Assembly (NCBI GenBank): GCA_009782725.1
Contig: WRIM01000012.1
Span: 1 to 9,621 of the forward strand
From: Alphaproteobacteria bacterium
GTDB taxonomy: Bacteria; Pseudomonadota; Alphaproteobacteria; Rs-D84
Length of the DNA stretch: 9,621 nt
Reading direction: 5' to 3'
Part shown: positions 5,277-9,621 of the stretch, piece by piece
Position numbering within the stretch: position 1 is the first letter of the stretch
Layout: each line of letters begins with the position of its first letter
Program-made: the position numbers and the translations under genes
Notes under the pieces: model-generated
What the model saw: the letters and a program-made list of their open reading frames with translations, nothing else
The model's database searches: none
Told to the model about the DNA's origin: nothing

Positions 5277-6602
5277 TTATGGCAATTTCGGCGACCATGT
5301 CGGTTCGGTGCCGGATATGCCGTCTGGCAATTTGATTTCATAATCGTTAAGACCCATTGTGTCGACGGTGCGTATCTGGCTGACGCGGGCTTTGTCGTTG
5401 TCGGGGGCGCGGTCTGTTTTATAATAAACTACGCGGCGGGAATTCGGGGCCCAGCTTGGCGCTTCCATAAACCAACCGCTTGCCAATATTTTTTCATTCT
5501 TGCCGCGCGGGTTCATAATGCCTATATAGAATGTGTCGCTTGCCATTTTTGTGAATGCTATGTAATTGCCGTCCGGAGAAAACGACGGCGTCGCATAGCG
5601 GCCGTTTCCGAATGAAAGGCGGCTTATATCCAATGTCTTTAAATCCATTATATGCAATTGCTGGGTGCCGGAGCGGTTGGAATTGAACGCCATGCGTTGG
5701 CCGTCCGGCGAATACGACGGCGATGTGTCAAGAAAATCGCCGAATGTCAATTGGCGCAAAGTTTTGGCCGCCATATCGTATTCGTAAAGGTTTGTCGCGC
5801 CGTTATCCACCATAGACATCGTCACACGCGTTCCGTCCGGCGAAAAGCGCGGAGCAAATGTCATGCCGCCGAATTTGCCAAGTCTGCGCTGTTCTCCCGT
5901 ATTCATGTCAAGCGACCATATAGTCGGCTCGTCATTGCGAAAGGACAAGAACACGATTGTTTGCATATTCGGGGAAAAGTGCGGGGACATCACCATAGTA
6001 TTCGCGTCCGACATATATCGGAATCCATGCCCGTCGGAATCCATAATCGCCATGCGCTTTACGCGTTTATCCATGGGGCCCGATTCCGCAATAAATACTA
6101 TCTGGGTGTCAAAGTATCCGGATTCGCCCGTTAGCCTTTCGTAAATCGCGTCACTCATTATATGGGCAAGCCGGCGCATGGATTGTTTCGATGAGACAAG
6201 GGTTTGCGCCTCTATCTGTTCTTTGCCGTTGATATCCCATACATAGAACGACAACTTGTATTTGCCGTCGGGCGCGTTTTCAAGTTTTGTTTGCACCAAA
6301 ACCTGGGCCTTTATCATTGCCCAGTCTTGGAAACGGGGAAGGGCGTCGAATTTGGCCACTTCCGGATGCGCGTCGTTTTTGATAACGCGGAAAAGCCCCG
6401 ATTTGGCAAGGTTGCTTTCAACTATGCCGCGCATAATATCGGCGTCTTTGGTTGCACCATTGGGCGCTTCGAATTTTTGAATCGCAATCGGAATCGGTTC
6501 GGTGTTGCCGGCGATGATGTCGACCTTTAATTCGGCATGCGCGGTTGCAATGAACAATGAACAATGAGCAATGAACAATGATTTAATTAATTTTTTTAAC
6601 AT
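5277..6602 (-). CDS. tolB: Tol-Pal system beta-propeller protein TolB
   Basis: A 441-residue periplasmic protein of the Tol-Pal envelope system, which helps outer-membrane constriction at division and binds Pal. The signal peptide is about 23 residues, ending ATAHA. The TolB N-terminal domain spans about 24–160. It is followed by PD40/beta-propeller blades with the repeated FSPDG-like motif: SPHFSPNMQ (206–214), APRFSPDG (250–257), SPSYSPDG (294–301), TPSFSPDG (338–345), APSWAPNS (381–388) and a final EPTWSPKLP. Length is normal for the family. AAAGGGA lies 6 nt before the ATG. It is the first gene of a four-gene minus-strand unit (nuclease, membrane-anchored protein, adk-like). No tolQRA or pal is in the window. 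The signal peptide is encoded by heptanucleotide repeats. Confidence 0.97.
   Translation of the reverse strand: MLKKLIKSLFIAHCSLFIATAHAELKVDIIAGNTEPIPIAIQKFEAPNGATKDADIMRGIVESNLAKSGLFRVIKNDAHPEVAKFDALPRFQDWAMIKAQVLVQTKLENAPDGKYKLSFYVWDINGKEQIEAQTLVSSKQSMRRLAHIMSDAIYERLTGESGYFDTQIVFIAESGPMDKRVKRMAIMDSDGHGFRYMSDANTMVMSPHFSPNMQTIVFLSFRNDEPTIWSLDMNTGEQRRLGKFGGMTFAPRFSPDGTRVTMSMVDNGATNLYEYDMAAKTLRQLTFGDFLDTSPSYSPDGQRMAFNSNRSGTQQLHIMDLKTLDISRLSFGNGRYATPSFSPDGNYIAFTKMASDTFYIGIMNPRGKNEKILASGWFMEAPSWAPNSRRVVYYKTDRAPDNDKARVSQIRTVDTMGLNDYEIKLPDGISGTEPTWSPKLP
6546..6580 (-). repeat. Heptanucleotide tandem repeat encoding the TolB signal peptide
   Basis: On the plus strand five consecutive 7-mers can be read: TGCAATG, AACAATG, AACAATG, AGCAATG, AACAATG. 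On the coding strand three units make seven codons, which produces the internally repeated hydrophobic run SLFIAHC–SLFIATA at residues 8–21. A gain or loss of one unit would shift the frame; three units would keep it. Confidence 0.85.
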
Positions 6603-6632
6603 ATAAATCCCTTTCCTTTTAATAGTCGTCGG

Positions 6633-6661
6633 ATTTTACAAGGGGCGGCGCGAAAAAGCAA
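6633..6661 (-). promoter_or_regulatory. Probable promoter of the tolB operon
   Basis: On the minus strand TTGCTT (6661–6656) and TAAAAT (6638–6633) are spaced by 17 bp. The predicted start is near 6626, giving a leader of about 24 nt with AAAGGGA before the tolB ATG. The -35 is weak, so this is a candidate only. Confidence 0.45.
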
Positions 6662-6761
6662 ATGGAATAAATGGAATTAAACATTATTAAATGCGCGCGG
6701 CATTCAATACTTTCGCCATTACAAATACCAATACGGCCGCCCATACCCGCCACAACACAAA

Positions 6762-6793
6762 TGTATTGACATGTGTAAATACAATGCTATAGT
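6762..6793 (+). promoter_or_regulatory. Promoter with overlapping palindromic operator, ahead of the RHH unit
   Basis: A perfect -35 TTGACA (6766–6771) and a -10 TATAGT (6788–6793) are separated by 16 bp. The -35 lies inside a near-palindrome: TGTATTGAC (6762–6770) and GTAAATACA (6775–6783), half-sites agreeing at 8 of 9 bases. A third similar half-site, TGTATTGGC, is at 6822–6830. Ribbon-helix-helix regulators commonly bind such repeats to control their own genes, which is a plausible but unproved link to the gene at 7124. Confidence 0.6.
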
Positions 6794-6827
6794 CAACTGT
6801 AATCACATGCGTATATCATGGTGTATT

Positions 6828-7095
6828 GGCACCATAACCAAAGATTTTTGCGCAAATAGTGCGAGGGAAAATCGCACGATGCGCGAAAGACCGGCGCAGC
6901 CGTATGGAGCATACGGCAAGACGGTCTGACAAAGCAGCGGGTGATTTAACCCGCATCGCGGAGCGACGGCGACAAATTAAATCAATAACTGCGGATTTCC
7001 GCTTGAATGTATTTTCATACATCCTGCGCGAAAATCCTTGTTCTTGTTTTAATTTCTCTGCCGCTATTTGTGCAAAAATCTTTGATTATGGTGCC
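6828..7095 (+). repeat. 268-bp structured element bounded by 32-bp inverted repeats (leader RNA or MITE-like)
   Basis: The terminal arms 6828–6859 (GGCACCATAA…) and 7064–7095 (…TTATGGTGCC) match as reverse complements at 30 of 32 bases. Inside are several hairpins: GTGCGA/TCGCAC (6859–6877), GCCGTATG/CATACGGC with a 3-nt loop (6899–6917) inside AGACC/GGTCT (6888–6927), GCGGGT/ACCCGC (6937–6954), GCGG/CCGC (6991–7002) and ATGTAT/ATACAT (7007–7022). Frames through it do not look like protein. A promoter stands about 35 bp upstream and no terminator follows, so a plus-strand transcript would carry it as the leader of the RHH gene. No clear target-site duplication flanks it. It fits either a structured RNA or a non-autonomous inserted element. 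It accounts for most of the 521-bp gap between tolB and the RHH gene. Confidence 0.6.
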
Positions 7096-7123
7096 TAATG
7101 GGTATGACACAAGGGGGTATAAG

Positions 7124-7354
7124 ATGCCGAATGTTATGCAGCAATTATTCGTTATGAATATTGATTCTTTTTTAAAAGAATACGCGGCGTACCGCGCCTT
7201 TAATAAATCCGATTGCGTTATAAATATGCGGATTCCGAAACCTATACTTGATAAAATCAAAGAACTGGCCGAGCAACAGCACGTGCCGTACCAATCCCTT
7301 ATATCGTCTGTTTTGTATTCATTGGCAAATATCGAAGATCCAAAGAAGAACTAA
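7124..7354 (+). CDS. Small ribbon-helix-helix (CopG/BrnA-like) protein
   Basis: A 76-residue protein whose second half reads CVINMRIPKPILDKIKELAEQQHVPYQSLISSVLYSLAN. This is the beta-strand, helix, turn, helix pattern of RHH DNA-binding domains: strand VINMRI, helix 1 from PKPILDKIKELAEQQ, then 'VPYQSLISSVLYSLA', close to the 'PYQ(T/S)LI...L' ending seen in CopG/BrnA-type antitoxins. Such proteins dimerise, bind palindromic operators, and often pair with a toxin. No BrnT-like or RelE-like toxin gene is visible on either side, so it is an orphan here. The start is well defined: AAGGGGG lies 6 nt upstream of ATG at 7124. The upstream palindromic promoter at 6762–6793 may be its autoregulatory site. 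Its stop is inside the terminator stem. Confidence 0.75.
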   Translation: MPNVMQQLFVMNIDSFLKEYAAYRAFNKSDCVINMRIPKPILDKIKELAEQQHVPYQSLISSVLYSLANIEDPKKN

Positions 7355-7377
7355 TCGCGGACGCCCGCGATTTTTTT
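7353..7377 (+). terminator. Terminator of the RHH gene
   Basis: AATCGCGG (7353–7360) and CCGCGATT (7365–7372) pair with a 4-nt loop and run into seven T (7371–7377). The stem overlaps the RHH stop codon (7352–7354), and the T tract overlaps the stop of the convergent plsC (7376–7378). It works well only in the plus direction. Confidence 0.8.
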
Positions 7378-8056
7378 ACGCGCTGTGGCGGCTAATCGCG
7401 TCCGCAATGTCTTCAAGCGTCGCGTTATATGGCAATATCGGTTCAAACCAAAAATTCGCGGTACCCGGATGCATTTTTCCATGCTTTGGCCAATATAATC
7501 CCGAATCCGTTCCAACCGGCTGTATCGGCAATTTTAAATTCTCTGCGATAAACATCAATCCGCGTTTTAACTTTATCGGCGCGCCAGGAACTTTACGCGT
7601 TCCTTCGGGGAATATTGCCAATGTCATGCCGCGCGCTACATTTTTCGCCGCCGCATGTGTTAATTTCTGCATATTCGTCGCGCCGCTTGCGCGATTGACC
7701 GGTATAAAGCCTAGCCTTGCCGCAACCCACCCGTAAATCGGAATCCAAGTAATCTCTCGCTTTAATATAAAAAATACATTCGGCACGTATGCCATTAAAA
7801 ACGCGGTTTCCAAAACGGACATATGCTTGCACGCGACGATTGGACGCGGCCCGTCGCCCGCATGATTTTTATATGGGTTGTTATGAACTTTGTATTTTAT
7901 CCCCGCGATTACGCGCGCGAACCATAATACCCCAAGCGCAAGCGTCACCAAAAGCCGCCGCAAAAGCCGCCGCGACGGCAATGCTATCAAGAAAAGCGGC
8001 GCGAACGCGGCAAATATCGATACAAATGAGATTTTGAAAATAATCGTCCGAAACAT
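7376..8056 (-). CDS. plsC: 1-acyl-sn-glycerol-3-phosphate acyltransferase (PlsC/LPLAT family)
   Basis: A 226-residue membrane-bound acyltransferase that makes phosphatidic acid from lysophosphatidate in phospholipid synthesis, at the inner membrane. Motif I is KHMSVLET, with H78 and E83 (HX4E rather than HX4D, a form seen in alphaproteobacterial members). Motif II is around GFIPVNR (116–122), motif III is FPEGTR (149–154), and the motif IV-like LPIQPVG follows. An N-terminal hydrophobic segment lies at about 9–26, with a second near 35–51. AAAGGA lies 5–6 nt before ATG. It follows the DUF218 gene by 14 bp and is the last gene of the ftsEX–ydcF–plsC unit. An ornithine-lipid or other O-acyltransferase role cannot be excluded, but PlsC fits length, motifs and context. 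Confidence 0.9.
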   Translation of the reverse strand: MFRTIIFKISFVSIFAAFAPLFLIALPSRRLLRRLLVTLALGVLWFARVIAGIKYKVHNNPYKNHAGDGPRPIVACKHMSVLETAFLMAYVPNVFFILKREITWIPIYGWVAARLGFIPVNRASGATNMQKLTHAAAKNVARGMTLAIFPEGTRKVPGAPIKLKRGLMFIAENLKLPIQPVGTDSGLYWPKHGKMHPGTANFWFEPILPYNATLEDIADAISRHSA

Positions 8057-8070
8057 ATCAGTCCTTTGTT

Positions 8071-8604
8071 TTATTTCTTGCTGTCTATTCCCATTAATGT
8101 TCCCAGATACTTTAAATATTCATATCCCCACCTTTCAAGACGTCGCGTAGCATCCATTCCATAAAGCGGCACGGGGCACGGGGTGATTTTTACATCCGGC
8201 AATTGCCGCAATATCAATAATTCCGAACGCATCATGTGGTCTGCCGTTGTTACCAATACTATTTTTTTGAAATTTTGGGCAATGGCGATTTCCCGGATTG
8301 CGATCGCGTTTTCCGAAGTCGTCCGCGAATCGTTTTCGATTACGATTTGGCGACGCGTCGCGTCTGGAATAAACGGGTCGAAATTATGCGTGCCGACGCC
8401 GATGATATACAGCCTTCGATCTGGAAACCCATTCAATTTTTTGATAGCAAAAGGAATCCGCCGAACATCGCCGGTCAGCACGAAAATCTTGGCATCAGAT
8501 GACAGAGTAGGGCATCGCGTGGGAGCGGCCGATTTAAACCATATTCCGCCAAGGCCGAGAATAAGTATAATCAACAAAGATGGTTTTAGTAGTTTGAATA
8601 ACAT
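8071..8604 (-). CDS. DUF218/YdcF-like (SanA/ElyC-type) envelope protein
   Basis: A 177-residue protein with an N-terminal membrane anchor (about 8–23: PSLLIILILGLGGIWF) and a DUF218 domain. Family marks are IFVLTGDVRR (nucleotide-binding-like start), IENDSRTTSENA (the E..S.(T/S)T.ENA motif) and LVTTADHMMRS (the VTs..H..R motif). Related proteins (ElyC, SanA, YdcF) are linked to envelope or lipid-carrier homeostasis. ATG at 8604 is used here. An in-frame TTG at 8637 would add 11 residues (LLFVNCYLLIK) made of repeat-derived sequence. Neither start has a Shine-Dalgarno, because the whole 64-bp gap to ftsX is occupied by a heptad-repeat hairpin. Translation may therefore depend on coupling to ftsX. 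plsC follows 14 bp later. Confidence 0.85.
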   Translation of the reverse strand: MLFKLLKPSLLIILILGLGGIWFKSAAPTRCPTLSSDAKIFVLTGDVRRIPFAIKKLNGFPDRRLYIIGVGTHNFDPFIPDATRRQIVIENDSRTTSENAIAIREIAIAQNFKKIVLVTTADHMMRSELLILRQLPDVKITPCPVPLYGMDATRRLERWGYEYLKYLGTLMGIDSKK

Positions 8605-8607
8605 TTT

Positions 8608-8674
8608 AATTAACAAATAACAATTAACAAATAACAATTATCATTTTTTAATTGTTATTTGTTAATTGTTAATT
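8608..8674 (-). repeat. Heptad-repeat hairpin in the ftsX–ydcF junction
   Basis: Arms 8615–8640 and 8649–8674 are reverse complements at 25 of 26 positions, with an 8-nt loop. On the plus strand the left side reads in 7-base steps AATTAAC, AAATAAC, AATTAAC, AAATAAC, AATTA from 8608 to 8640. The right arm carries the same units inverted. The last codon (AAT) and the TAA stop of ftsX (8674–8669) lie in one arm. The other arm ends 11 bp before the ydcF-like ATG. Confidence 0.9.
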
Positions 8675-9508
8675 CCTTAGTATTTTCATAACCGTTCTGA
8701 ACGCCGTATAGATTGAAAGCACGATAATGCCGATTGCAAGCGCGCATAAAATCATCCACCCCGCGATTGGAATCGCCATTTGGGTAAACATGCCGACGCG
8801 CATCCCTTGCGCCATGGCGATGATAACCAATAACACGGGCGCTGCGATTATAAATCCGATGCCTGCGCCCGCGGCGGACAGCCGCGCGATAGATATCATC
8901 AATTGCCGTGCCACGAATCCGTCGCGCGCGCCCACTTGATTCAATATTTCCAATTCCCGCCGGTGGATAAGAGTTATGTTTTTCGTAATATATGAAATGC
9001 AAATAACAATCGAGCCAAGCACAAGCATAAGCACAAGCACGGATAACGTTATTATCTTCCAACCGACGGTGATCGTCGCGCGCATGCCCTCGGCGAATGT
9101 TACAAACCGCACGTTTTCAAGCCCGGATATTTTTTCACTCATGTCGCGCAAAGCGGGTCGATTTTTGAATTTAATCTCGGTCATTTTTGGAATATATCCG
9201 GACAAAGCGTCCCCCCCGGACAACCACGGGCGAAGCATGCGCGCCGATTCTTCGGTCGAGATTTCTTTGATAGATGCGATATTGCCGTGCGCGTCGGTTA
9301 TGATTTTTTGCACGCGCGCATCCGCGCCGCCCGGCAAAACTTGGACGGTGGCCATTAAATCCCATTGGTTGTTCCAACGGGTAACGGCGGTGCCCATCGA
9401 CATGACAAGGCCAAGGCAAAGCACGGCCAAAAAGGACAACAACGCAAGAAGCGCGATAAGAAACAATCGTTGTTCGCGGACAAAAGAAAATACAAGCGGT
9501 TTTTTCAT
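8669..9508 (-). CDS. ftsX: Cell division protein FtsX
   Basis: A 279-residue inner-membrane permease-like protein that pairs with the ATPase FtsE to control septal peptidoglycan hydrolysis. Topology fits FtsX: a cytoplasmic basic N-terminus, TM1 at about 15–38, a periplasmic loop (about 39–148), then three more membrane segments near 150–173, 208–232 and 244–268. The cytoplasmic loop after TM2 has HRRELEILNQVGARDGFVARQL, which matches the conserved FtsX 'R.E(I/L)E.L..VGA...F' motif. It is shorter than the E. coli protein, as in many alphaproteobacteria. Its ATG overlaps the stop of the upstream gene (TAATG), as expected for ftsE–ftsX coupling. Its own last codon and stop are inside a repeat hairpin shared with the next gene. 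Confidence 0.93.
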   Translation of the reverse strand: MKKPLVFSFVREQRLFLIALLALLSFLAVLCLGLVMSMGTAVTRWNNQWDLMATVQVLPGGADARVQKIITDAHGNIASIKEISTEESARMLRPWLSGGDALSGYIPKMTEIKFKNRPALRDMSEKISGLENVRFVTFAEGMRATITVGWKIITLSVLVLMLVLGSIVICISYITKNITLIHRRELEILNQVGARDGFVARQLMISIARLSAAGAGIGFIIAAPVLLVIIAMAQGMRVGMFTQMAIPIAGWMILCALAIGIIVLSIYTAFRTVMKILRN

Positions 9509-9621
9509 TATTCTTTATCCGGGTTTCCGGGTTTTGCAATATCGGAAAATTGCTTTTCCAAATCGGTGGACAGTTGGGCGAAATAGTTTTCCGGCGTGGC
9601 CCCTCTTGTTAAAGGGGGGAT
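9508..9621 (-). CDS. ftsE: C-terminal tail of the gene before ftsX, probably ftsE
   Basis: The frame open at the window edge encodes 37 residues ending PGNPDKE and stops at TAA 9510–9508, overlapping the ftsX ATG by one base. Such a TAATG junction and this position fit ftsE, the ATP-binding partner of FtsX. The visible residues (including ATPENYFAQLSTDLEKQFSDIAK) contain none of the ABC ATPase motifs. They are a charged, helical tail that would extend beyond the usual end of FtsE, so the name rests on context only. Confidence 0.5.
   Translation of the reverse strand: MPPLTRGATPENYFAQLSTDLEKQFSDIAKPGNPDKE

Noticed and set aside
4775..5341. Longer nuclease reading frame starting at 5341
   Set aside because: It overlaps the end of tolB, has a polar non-conserved N-terminus and puts the obvious signal peptide in the interior; the start at 5233 has a ribosome site.
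5652..6134. 160-residue plus-strand frame opposite tolB
   Set aside because: His/Arg-rich mirror of tolB codons; no start signal and no domain.
6661..6676. 9-bp direct repeat (AAATGGAAT-like twice) upstream of tolB
   Set aside because: Only two short AT-rich copies, no palindrome or promoter relation strong enough to call an operator.
6828..7095. Known RNA classes (RNase P RNA, tmRNA, 6S, group II intron domain V) for the structured element
   Set aside because: None of their conserved sequence blocks is visible; the GCCGTATG hairpin resembles domain V only superficially and lacks its bulge and paired ends.
6859..7098. 79-residue plus-strand frame and an overlapping 68-residue minus-strand frame in the tolB–RHH gap
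   Set aside because: Both are rich in Arg/Lys/Ser with no fold-like pattern, no ribosome site, and both end in nearly the same peptide (CAKIF.YGA) simply because they read the two inverted-repeat arms.
1..9621. CRISPR array, tRNA or rRNA genes, transposase or prophage genes
   Set aside because: No regularly spaced direct repeats, no cloverleaf or rRNA motifs, and no recombinase or phage proteins were seen on either strand.

Overview
This 9.6-kb window is a gene-dense bacterial chromosome segment with about 12 genes, mostly housekeeping. The order ftsE–ftsX–(DUF218/YdcF)–plsC, the HxxxxE variant of the acyltransferase motif in PlsC, the EF-P type and the beta-clamp tail suggest an alphaproteobacterium. 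The moderately AT-rich third-codon use and short gaps point to a reduced, possibly host-associated lineage. The lineage is an inference from gene order and protein style; no rRNA or other marker here settles it.

Layout. Plus strand, 1–3411: the last 50 codons of dnaN; a 237-bp spacer with an ~80-nt imperfect inverted repeat, a terminator and the ppa promoter; ppa (inorganic pyrophosphatase); a divergent DapA-family protein with its own promoter; efp (elongation factor P); a spacer with a 20-bp perfect inverted repeat followed by a strong terminator; and a DUF421/YetF-type membrane protein whose start has no Shine-Dalgarno and lies just behind an extended -10. Minus strand, 6602 down to 3415: a probable operon tolB – staphylococcal-nuclease-like exported nuclease – unknown membrane-anchored protein – adenylate kinase-family enzyme. 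Plus strand, 6760–7380: a promoter, a 268-bp element bounded by 32-bp inverted repeats and full of internal hairpins, and a small ribbon-helix-helix (CopG/BrnA-like) protein with a terminator. Minus strand, 9621 down to 7376: the tail of a gene that is probably ftsE, then ftsX, a DUF218/YdcF-like protein and plsC.

Working together: tolB, the nuclease and the membrane-anchored protein are all envelope or exported proteins. The ftsEX–ydcF–plsC cluster joins division/peptidoglycan control with envelope and phospholipid synthesis. ppa, efp and dnaN are core cytosolic functions.

The most unusual signals are non-coding. Seven-base tandem repeats, each locus with a different sequence, sit at the translation starts of three genes for exported or membrane proteins (tolB, nuclease, ydcF-like). 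At two of these the repeats form long hairpins (26–28 bp) around the start region. In tolB the repeats themselves encode the signal peptide. The second main signal is the 268-bp structured element ahead of an orphan RHH gene, which could be a structured leader RNA or a MITE-like insertion.
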